From Ampullaceana balthica (lineage: Eukaryota > Mollusca > Gastropoda > Lymnaeidae): 64,000 nucleotides of DNA. Shown here piece by piece: positions 48,501-60,500 of this stretch; position 1 is the stretch's first letter, and every line of letters begins with the position of its first letter. The stretch covers positions 2,536,648-2,600,647 of the forward strand of contig CALYLW010000019.1 in the NCBI GenBank assembly GCA_944989445.1. The letters run 5' to 3'. The notes beneath the pieces were generated by a model. The model had not been told where the DNA came from. It ran no database searches and worked only from the letters and a program-made list of their open reading frames with translations. A program made the position numbers and the translations under genes.

Positions 48501-51500
48501 ACACGTATTGAGTACAAAGTAATGAAGATTGACACGTATTGAGTACAAAGTAATGAAGATTGACACTTATTGAGTACAAAGTAATGAAGATTGACACTTA
48601 TTGAGTACAAAGTAATGAAGATTGATTACCTCTGTCTGGACCAGGAAGTTTCTTTGCCGTCTGATGTGCTGTATGAAGCCTGGAATGTTTATTGTCCTCT
48701 TGTCCTCAATTTGTGCTATCATGCTGTCGATGAGGATGTAAGTACCTGTGCGGCCAACGCCAGCGCTGGGGGAGGGAGCATGTCAAAGTCAACAGTTATA
48801 AACACGTGTCACTGTTAGCAACACTGTAAGGCCAATGCTGTATGGCACTGCACAACAGACTGAGCAAGTTGCCCAGGTGTTAGCCAAGGCCTTAAGAGGG
48901 TCATCTCAGGCCGATAGAATATGTGGTTAGTTTTTAACTGGTAGCCGCTGGTCCTAAAGTGTAAAAAAAAAGTGGTTGCCAAACCCCAGTGATTTTCTAA
49001 AATGAAGTCAAGAGATGTTTTGACCCACCTGCAGTGCACTATGATGGGGCCATTCTCTGGTCCGCTCTGGGCAGCTGATTTCTGGACAAAGGACAAGACA
49101 GGCAGAGAGTAGTCTGGGACCCCGTGGTCTGGCCACTCGGTGTAATGGTAGTGGTAGACAGTTCTCTCCTGGGCCCCCTTCATGGAATGACGCTGGGTTT
49201 AATAAACAAACAACAAAAAATGTGTCAAACCCTTTTCAGAAACGACAGCCAATGTAATTGTAAATACAGCACATGTAAATACAACCAATGTAAATTCTGT
49301 GTAAAAAAAATATATGTTATTTAAACAGGGTATGTATAGGCCTGACAGGACGTCACAGAATGTTGTTCTGTGACGTTCTGTCAGGCCTATACATACCCCG
49401 TTAAAATAACATATATTTTTAAAAATCCATAAGCCTAATTGCAGTCTCACCCACATTTAGCCCTTTAAATTCTACGTAACAGTGGTCATTCTAATACCAC
49501 AAATTTTAAAACATTGCCTTACTTTAAAAATCCCCCAATGATTACCTAGCAACTAATCTATCCACAAAGACAGACTGGTACAAATAAAAGCTATTCAATT
49601 TGTTGATCTTTTTCTTAGGGTAATAAAATTTACTCACAAAAAATAAAACCAATGTTATCAAATCCAACGTTGTAAAAAATGTTAAATGCATAAAAGGTAC
49701 TTTTTTGAGGCAAACTACAGTTGATATAACAAAAAAGTATTTGACTTCAGACTAGATAAAAATGCAGTCCGTTTTTATTATTTTTTGCCTTAGACAATTA
49801 AGTCAGCAATTATTTTTTTTATTAAATTATCTCTCTAGCAGCATTTTACAGCTTCATTACTTGGTGAAAATCGTAAAAAATGCTTTAATATCAGCTTGAG
49901 CTTTGGTAACGAGTCGTTCAACTGTCATTGCAGAAACAACTTTATGCTTATAAATAAAATCTGTGATATCTAATGGGAAATAAATGAAACACTTGTTTGA
50001 GCTTCTTTTACTGAAACATAATCTACACATTTCCAGACCTGAGGTGATTATTTTTGTAGGTCCTGGTTTGATCATTTCTAATCATGCACACTAAGATCTA
50101 GAGGGAAATAACTTAGCTAGGCAAGGGAAACAACTTTGGTAAGAAGCATGATGGAGAAATGAAATCAATGCACAAATAGTTGTAAACATTTCAACAGATA
50201 AAAAGGAACAAATAACAAGAGGAATGTATAGAATTTCTTACAATTATGAGACCAGCTTATATGTCATGAGAACAGTTTATATGTCATGAGACCAGTTTAT
50301 ATCAATTATATGTCATGCTCAAACAAATTGTTAACATTATATAAATAGATTCATTCTGGATAATCTACTGTGATATAAATATTTATGACAGTGAAACACT
50401 GCTATGGTTTATTCATGATGTGCCATTGATAAAAAACTACTATTACACACATACTTTTTAGTTGGCAAAAAGGCTAAACATTGAAAAAAGTTGAAACTAC
50501 TGTATCTTTTCAATCAACCTCTAATAAAAGTATATATTATTTTTTTTTAAATTGACACTCTAAATATAATATTTAAATGAAGGAAAATTTAAAAACTAAC
50601 ATATTTGTAAAAAAAAATGTGGATGCAACAAAACCCGCAATAAAAAAAATAACAAGAAAAAACTGAACAGGCTGTGCTTGGGTTACCTTCCCTGAATTTT
50701 GTGTAAGGTCAATGAGAAATATAGAAATAAAAATAAAAAGCACTTTTTCAGTTTACCTAATCCAAGACAAAGCAAAGAAGTTGTTGACTTAACTGAGGAT
50801 CAACATTTACTGAACATTGCGACATATTGCTAGTTTATATAACAAATTAACAATATGAAAATTTGTGAATGTTTGACACGTCCTGTGACCAGGGCATCTA
50901 CCAAAACATTTTCAATTAAAAGGAAACTTTTTTTTTAGTTTACAATTAAAATAATTATTATATCATTATTATATGATAAATAAATAGCTTATTTCTTTTA
51001 ATGAAAGATGTATTTAATCATATTATTATGGTTGTAAAAGTGATGAAGTTAATTAATTCTGTCATGGTATCATTTAAAAAAAAACAACTATTATTGCCAG
51101 GATTGTGCAGCATTAGATTTCAGCTAACAATATGAAGCTGAAGTGTTAATTAATTTCAATAAAACTATTCATTCAAGTCACGCTTCAATGACCTCTTCTG
51201 AGACCATTTCAATAATCTAATGAGTTTATTTGCAGGAATCCAATTAACTAAATAAAATATTTACCACAAGCCATTTAAATAGAGTAGGGCAAAAAATGTG
51301 CCGCCAGGTGATGAACAAAACAAAATGTTTTTTAAAAAAAAGCACTAACAGCTTGTCTAATGAGTGTGCAGGCGTCAAGGCAACAGGGGAGGGCATGCAT
51401 ACCTTTTTTACCTTCAAGTTCTTGATAGAGAAGACTCGGACAGTGTAATGAGCCCTGGGGTATGTTGTGATTAGTTTTATGAGCATGTTACCATAGGTCT

Positions 51501-54500
51501 CTGTACCATCGTTGGGCCAGTACTGGTCACACTTTCTCTGGTGATCAACAAGTTAGTTTTGTTGTTATTACAGTGTCAGAAAAAATTAACTTTACGTTTC
51601 CAAAATTAAATTTTACAAACCCACAGGATTTTTGAGTGTCTCATTTAAGTTTTTCTATTAGTTGCGAAAGCTGCGGCTGGACTCTGATGTCATGTTTCAA
51701 CCACAAGAGGATGGGAGACATTAAACATGTGTGCTATAACATTTCTGATTGTTATTGAAAATGTGTGATTTGGGGGGAGGGGTGGGGGAGGGAGGGATAT
51801 GTAATAAAAATTAAGTTACATTCTTCCCCATCCCTTCTAGGGATATGTAAGAATTATGTTATATTCTTACCCGTCCCTTCTAGGGATATGTAAGAATTAT
51901 GTTACATTCTTACCCGTCCCTTCTAGGGATATGTAAAAATTATGTTATATTCTTACCCGTCCCTTCTAGGGATATGTAAAAATTATGTTATATTCTTACC
52001 CGTCCCTTCTAGGGATATGTAAAAATTATGTTATATTCTTACCCGTCCCTTCTAGGGATATGTAAGAATTATGTTATATACTTACCCGTCCCTTCTAGGG
52101 ATATGTAAAATTATGTTACATTCTTACGCGTCCCTTCTAGGGATTTGTAAACATGTTATATTCTTACCCGTCCCTTCTAGGGATATGTAAGAATTGTTAT
52201 ATTCTTACCCGTCCCTTCTAGGGATATGTAAGAATTATGTTATATACTTACCCGTCCCTTCTAGGGATATGTAAAATTATGTTACATTCTTATCCGTCCC
52301 TTCTAGGGATTTGTAAACATGTTATATTCTTACCCGTCCTTTTTCCATTAGGTTTGTAATCATCACAATAACATTAGTGTTTTGTTCCCAGACCATTCGC
52401 CAGAAATCAGCAAATGTTTGGGGTAGTGGGCCTTGAGTTGCTATGTAAGCTTTTGGCTTTTTATAACCCTGGAAATAAGGAAACAATCATCTGAGGCAAC
52501 CAAAGTATGACACATTTTACTCTACTGAACTGAAATTTTAAGATAAATTTAAAATAAATACATTTACATGTACCTGAAAGAATTAAAGACTGAATTGGTA
52601 ATATATATATAAAAGTGTATATGATCAGTTTAAGACTGAAATATTAATATATGAAAGTGTAAATGACCAGAGTTTAAGACTGAATTAGTAATATTTGAAA
52701 GTGTAAATGACCAGAGTTTAAGACTGAATTAGTAATATATGAAAGTGTAAATGACCAGAGTTTAAGACTGAATTAGTAATATATGAAAGTGTAAAGGACT
52801 AGAGTTTAAGACTGAATTAGTAATATATGAAAGTGTAAATGACCAGAGTTTAAGACTGAATTAGTAATATATGAAAGTGTAAATGACCAGAGTTTAAGAC
52901 TGAATTAGTAATATATGAAAGTGTAAATGACCAGAGTTTAAGACTGAATTAGTAATATATGAAAGTGTAAATGACCAGAGTTTAAGACTGAATTAGTAAT
53001 ATATGAAAGTGTAAATGACCAGAGTTTAAGACTGAATTAGTAATATATGAAAGTGTAAATGACCAGAGTTTAAGACTGAATTAGTAATATATGAAAGTGT
53101 AAATGACCAGAGTTTAAGACTGAATTAGTAATATATGAAAGAGTAAATGACTAGAGTTTAAGACTGAATTAGTAATATATGAAAGTGTAAATGACTAGAG
53201 TTTAAGACTGAATTAGTAATATATGAAAGTGTAAATGACTAGAGTTTAAGACTGAATTAGTAATATATGAAAGTGTAAATGACCAGAGTTTAAGACTGAA
53301 TTAGTAATATATGAAAGTGTAAATGACCAGAGTTTAAGACTGAATTAGTAATATATGAAAGTGTAAATGACCAGAGTTTAAGACTGAATTAGTAATATAT
53401 GAAAGTGTAAATGACCAGAGTTTAAGACTGAATTAGTAATATATGAAAGTGTAAATGACCAGAGTTTAAGACTGAATTAGTAATATATGAAAGTGTAAAT
53501 GACCAGAGTTTAAGACTGAATTAGTAATATATGAAAGTGTAAATGACTAGAGTTTAAGACTGAATTAGTAATATATGAAAGTGTAAATGACTAGAGTTTA
53601 AGACTGAATTAGTAATATATGAAAGTGTAAATGACTAGAGTTTAAGACTGAATTAGTAATATATGAAAGTGTAAATGACTAGAGTTTAAGACTGAATTAG
53701 TAATATATGAAAGTGTAAATGACTAGAGTTTAAGACTGAATTAGTAATATATGAAAGTGTAAATGACTAAAGTTTAAGACTGAATTAGTAATATATGAAA
53801 GTGTAAATGACTAGAGTTTAAGACTGAATTAGTAATATATGAAAGTGTAAATGACCAGAGTTTAAGACTGAATTAGTAATATATGAAAGTGTAAATGACT
53901 AGAGTTTAAGACTGAATTAGTAATATATGAAAGTGTAAATGACTAGAGTTTAAGACTGAATTAGTAATATATGAAAGTGTAAATGACTAGAGTTTAAGAC
54001 TGAATTAGTAATATATGAAAGTGTAAATGACCAGAGTTTAAGACGTACATGTACGTAAGTGACATCTACTAACTGACATTCAAGTCAAACCAACAACAGT
54101 TTTATGGCGTTACTCACATCGACGTAGTTAGCATTGATGTAGTCAGACTGTCGCATTCTACTCAGCTCTGACTTGAGCATGACACGTGAATGGTCATCTG
54201 AGGACAGAGGTCAGTGAGAAATGTTATCAGCCATTTAACCCACCCCTCTGAAACCCACCACCACCCCCACCCCCCTCTGAAACCCCCCGCTCCCCAACCC
54301 CCCGCTCCCCATTATATCTTATTCTAATTTATGTAAATATATCACAGATCCATTTCTGAACCTTTCTTGGAATACACATGAAAATTGTTTCCCGCTGGGC
54401 CTCAGCCTCAGCCTAGGAGAGAACAATTTCATGTGTATGCCAAGAAAGTTTAAGAAATTGACCTGTGATTAATTACATACAATAAAGTGAGTAGCATGTG

Positions 54501-57500
54501 ATTTCTCCAATAAATGGAACAGTGATATTATTATCTGATGATTTTACAGTGCACATTTTTAAATAAAAAATATATAACAAAGTATTTTTGATTAACGTTG
54601 GATGCATCTTTTGTGCTACTAATGTGATAAATTACAGACAGGGATAGCCAATAAAAATAATCAGTAAGACCATAGAGAAGCTGGACACTAAACATACAAC
54701 TCACAGGCCACAATGTTGATGTATCTGTTTTTGTTCCTGTTGTCATTCATGTTGGAGCTGTCACAAGGGTATTTGTCACTGTAAGATGTCCTGTTGATTT
54801 CCTGTCAATCACACAGTGCCAATACAGCATTAAACACTCAGCAATTTTAGTTGCCAAAAGGTATTGATGTAAGTACACATTGTGCCTCATCAAATCACAA
54901 CTTCAAACTAAATTAGTGTAGTTAATTTTAGTTGCCAAAAGGTATTGATGTAAGTACACATTGTGCCACATCAAATCACAACTTCAAACTAAATTAGTGT
55001 AGTTAATTTTAGTTTCCAAAAGGTATTGATGTAAGTACACATTTAGCCACATCAAATCACAACTTCAAACTAAATTAGTGTAGTTAATTTTAAACCAGGT
55101 TCAAGAAGCAGATCATTTTCATTGCCAAAAAAGAAAAGAAAGGTATTTGCTATAAATAAAAATTTGTAGTCGATTCTGTAATGTCCTTCAATGCTTATAA
55201 CCCTTAATTAAATGTATTTTTCTTTTTACAGCCCAGATTTATAGTGTAAGTGTAAATAATATTGAGCTTACATCAAATTCATTAGAGAATCCTATATCGC
55301 TGTCGACATGCATCTGTTCAACATGGGCCATGAAGTCTTCCACTGGTATGTCTGGATACATTTTTCCTTCTGTAAATGTCATTTCAACACAAAAAATGAT
55401 GACTATAACGGGATGATAGGATCACAGAGCCAAGACGTTGAAACAATCCTTAAAACTTGTGCCAAGAACATCAACAAATTATTGGCACAAATTTAACATA
55501 TGTAATTCCTCAGCTAAGCCTGATTACCTAGACTGTATTGGTTATTTGGCTCTTTGCTAGTTATATTTGTACAAAATAATTTATTCAATTTCTTTTGGTG
55601 ACCACTGTAAGCATTATTAGTATTATTAATTATTACAAGAGAATTATTTTGTAAGTTACAAAATACAAGTCAGTAAAATTGACCAACCACTGGAATCATC
55701 CACATGGATAACTGTCTGTGGAACAGGCTGACCATTGGTCGGCACAGACAGGTAGTAGGAGAATGTCTGGTACAGTTTACGGCAGTTGAAGAATCTGATA
55801 ATAATACAAAGAAATGTACACTATTAGCCTCTGCAGATTTGTTCTCTATAATGTTTTGTGGAGAATAAATTAACCTAAAGGATTTAGGATCAATATAAAT
55901 GCTATGGGAAGAAGGGTCTTTAAGGAGAGTTTTTAAGGCTGTCCTTACTCTTCATAATAGAAAAAATTTCACATTTACATCAGCTTTGTTTTTAAAAAAA
56001 GGTTAATTCAATTAAAATGCTCCATAAACAAATTTACTAGAAGTTATTAAGCAATGGCGTCTTCTCAACTTATTCAGCTTTAATTTTTTTTGTATGTGAC
56101 CAATATGACATGTATTATGTAAAAAATTATTGGTTGGGGATGGTAAGTAATTACTTATCTTAACAGAGACACAAGAATTTTGGTAACACAAAAAATGTAA
56201 CCATTATTTTACAAACAAGTTTTTTCCAAACTGGAGTGAAGTTTAATTTAACAAGAATAATCTCGTTAATGAAATAAATAAAACTTCACGTATTTAGCTC
56301 AGGCTTTTGGGTCTGGAACCCAAACAACACACAATGAGTTTTATACCTGTAACCAATGAACAAGGCCACCACGGCACCCAAGATGAGGAACCCAAACAAC
56401 ACACAATGAGTTTTATACCTGTAACCAATGAACAAGGCCACCACGGCACCCAAGATGAGGAACCCAAACAACACACAATGAGTTTTATACCTGTAACCAA
56501 TGAACAAGGCCACCACGGCACCCAAGATGAGGAACCCAAACAACACACAATGAGTTTTATACCTGTAACCAATGAACAAGGCCACCACGGCACCCAAGAT
56601 GAGGAACCCAAACAACACACAATGAGTTTTATACCTGTAACCAATGAACAAGGCCACCACGGCACCCAAGATGAGGATGCCAAAAACTATGGCAACAATG
56701 ATGCCAGCCGGTAGATCCTCCTTTGAGTGATGATCATCAGGGTCTGAAAGAGATAATGCGATGCCCAGCTAGGAATTGTAGGATTGATTGTGCCGTTATT
56801 AATTAAGACAATGGGAAGATGGATGGACTTAGGAACAAAGTGCAGTTATTCTAATTTATTTGTGATACATGAAGAGTGCCTTATGCTGTTTAAAAAGTGG
56901 AGGAAAAATACACAATTTACTACGTGTTATAAAAACAAAGTAAGGAGCAAACATTTTGTTATCTTCGTCAAAGTCAGTGCACTTTTAATTCTATTTAGTG
57001 ACCAAAATTACCATAATTTTTCAAAAGTGACTACAGCCTCAGAGAGCTGAAGGTTCATTTAACCAAGCCTTTTTCAACACGTTAGATGTTATCTCAGAAA
57101 TATATGAAATTTTGAAGAGAAAAAAAGGGAAATAAATGGTTTATTGAGACAGTTTACATAACCAACTTGGCAGTTTAGGATGTTATTTTTATTTTCAAGG
57201 TTTTTTTTTAAAAACAAGTTGAGGAATAAATCCTTTCATTTACTCATGACAGATGAGTTTTGAAAGCTTTCTTTGATCAGTTAAGGATAATAATTTCAAG
57301 AGTTTTTTTTTAACAAGTTGAAGGATAAATCTTTTCATTCCCTCATTATTGATGGGTTTTGAAAGCTGTCTTTGGTCAAACATGGACTCTGATTTCTCCA
57401 AGTTATAAGTGTCTCCATGTAGGATTTCATGGTTTTATTGTTAGAATAGTCACAGTCAAATTTTAAACAGGACTAATATACATTTTTAAAGAAAAGACTA

Positions 57501-60500
57501 ATATATATTTTCCTAAAAAAACTGCAATTCTGCTTAAATAATTCCATTCATGTATTGAGCCGATAATTTTCCTACATAGGACACCAATTGTGAGGCCCTC
57601 ATTGCAATTCATGTTAAGTAGAAAATCATGTTTTTATGTATGATTATAAAAAAGAAGTAGCTTGGTTAAAAAAAACAAAAACAAAGCTATTTTTAAACAT
57701 AATCAAATAAAGTTGAATAACAAAAAGGAGATATCTATTAAGCTAAAATAACAAAATTGAAAAACATGCCTTATACAGTATATTGAAAAACAGGAAAATA
57801 AAATTAAAATAAAACATTCAACAATTTTTGTTATTACGAGCATGCATCACATTATGCATATTTCCACATACACTCAAAACTGAGTTATATCAGTTTTAAT
57901 TGTGTTTGAGTGTAATGTTTTAGACAACACTTTAGAGAAAGCCGTAACATTTTAAATTCAGTGGTGTTAAAATTTTTCTATTAAGTATAATTATAAAAAT
58001 TAAGCCAAATATTTATATTAAAAATACTTTGAATAATTAAGCCAAATTTACACGACTTTGCACAAGCCATAATGACACAGCCTCAATAAATCTCCTCTAA
58101 AGTTCATTATAGAGCTCCTACCAGGCTTAAAAAAGGCAAGAAACGAAATCAATTTTAACTATGACATGAGAAAGAAGTCTTAATAGTGGGCCTAGAGAGG
58201 ATATTGAGGATTCTTTACTTTTCAAATTTTAGGAACTGCTATAAAATAGGATGAAAAACAACTCCACTGTTTTAAAATACTTCACTATTATTACGACACA
58301 TCTTTCATTTCTCTCCACTGTTATATCATGCTAACTTAACTTGCTATTCTTGAGATAAAAAACACGCTTGTTAAATTATTATTTAAAAAAAAATTAAATT
58401 AAACATTGAAAATGAAACTAAGGAACAATATTTTTTTAAGAAGGCAATCAAATGCAAGCTGACGGAGTTTTGAAATAAAATAAAATTAAATAGCAGGCAA
58501 AAAATAAAAATAAATCAGTTAGCAACCGTACAATGTATATAGATTTAAGATTTAGTGTAAGCAGAGTTCACACGATCATTGGAGTTAACAATACAACTTA
58601 TATCCCAGTGCAGTTTACAGTGGTTAGCTTTGTTGTAGTTAACAATACAACTTATGTCCCAGTGCAGTTTACAGAGGTTAGCTTTGTTGTAGTTAACAAT
58701 ACAACTTATATCCCAGTGCAGTTTACAGTGGTTAGCTTTGTTGTAGTTAACAATACAACTTATGTCCCAGTGCAGTTTACAGAGGTTAGCTTTGTTGTAG
58801 TTAACAATACAACTTATATCCCAGTGCAGTTTACAGAGGTTAGCTTTGTTGTAGGGTCTCCAATAATTATGTCCTACTTAGATCTTGGTGAATCTACCAC
58901 CAGTAGCAAAGGTAACGTACCACAAGTAGCAGAGGTAATGTACCACCAGTAGTAGAGGTAATCTACCACCAGTAGCAAAGGTAACGTACCACAAGTAGCA
59001 GAGGTAATGTACCACCAGTAGTAGAGGTAATCAACCACCATTAGCAGAGGTAATCTACCACCAGTAGCAGAGGTAATCAACCACCAGTAGTAGAGGTAAT
59101 CTACCACCAGTACCAGAGGTAATCTACCACCAGTACCAGAGGTAATCTACCACTATTAGCAGAGGTAATCTACTACCAGTACCAGAGGTAATCTACCACC
59201 ATTAGCAGAGGTAATCTACCAACATTAGTAGAGGTAATCTACCACCAGTAGCAGAGGTAACGTACCAAATGTAGAAATGCACAAAATATCAAATGTTATT
59301 AAACTCTCAACAACTTTTAATTCTATCACTGCAAATCGAGGGAGACCTTCTCTTGTTTTGGTTAAATTGATCCAAACTTTGTTCTTGGATTGAAACAAAA
59401 AATGTCTATCCTCATCATAAGGACTGACAGCATGCAAAGTTTGATATTGTTGTATTGGCAACACAACATTTTGCCCGTTAGCAATTGATTCATTTTAAGA
59501 ATTGAAGAAAAAAATTTTGAAGTTATTTACTTTCATATTCTTTAATTTTTAAAATTTTATTCCATGATTTTGAACAAAAACTGGCATGACAAATATCATA
59601 AATGATTTTTGTCAATACTTCATCTCTGTTAGGGAACAATGAAAAGTAATGGGGACGGTCTTTAGTCAACACTGAATAACAAGTGTGCAATGAACAGAAT
59701 AACTAGATCCAGAAAAACAAGAGTGCCAAAACAACCAAATGGTTGAGAGAAATTCTTGAAACAGTTTGATCAAAACCATGAATAAGCAGCTCATGTGATG
59801 ACCGAAGCTGAAAACATCAGCACAAGAGTGGTCACTACAGAAACAACCAGACATTCTTTTTCAGATTTGGTCATTTAAACACACACAAAAACAAGCTCGT
59901 TTAACACTTTTAAAGTTGAGTGCTTATCTAAAGGTTTCCCGGGGCTGTTAATAGAAGTTTGAAGGGGGAAAAACACACACAAAAAACCCCCCCAAAAAAA
60001 ACAACAACTAAACATTGATCAGACTCCTAACATTTATCCAAGTCAGAGAGCACACAAATTAAGTTGTCAGGACTTGACTGCTTTGACTATTGTAGACTCA
60101 GTGATCACATTGGGGAGTCAAAGTTTAAATACTAGCAAGATCCTTATTTGAGTTCATTTTACACAAAATTATTATTTAATTAACAAAACAAAACAAAAAT
60201 CTTTAAAAGGAAAGCCAGAAAATAGAAAACATATTTTTAAAAAAAAATATTATTTTCTTCAGTCATATTTTTTAAAAAAATGTTGAAGACTGTGGGGTTA
60301 GAGGATATTAGGTTTTATCCCACTGTACCAACAATCAGATTCTGTACATGTTTATCTTTACAAAACTATCCAGCAACAATAAATTGTGAGACATGAAATA
60401 TTTAATAACATTATTCTTAATCTTTTGATATACACAGGGCCAGGGAAACTATCTACTCAATGGTTTAGCCTTAGTTTCATTTTATTTATTACTACCAAAG

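Noticed and set aside
47693..48597. Several minus-strand ORFs with [19 protein letters not shown] repeats
   Set aside because: Products of the 31-bp array (three units give one 31-residue period). Intronic, no other coding features.
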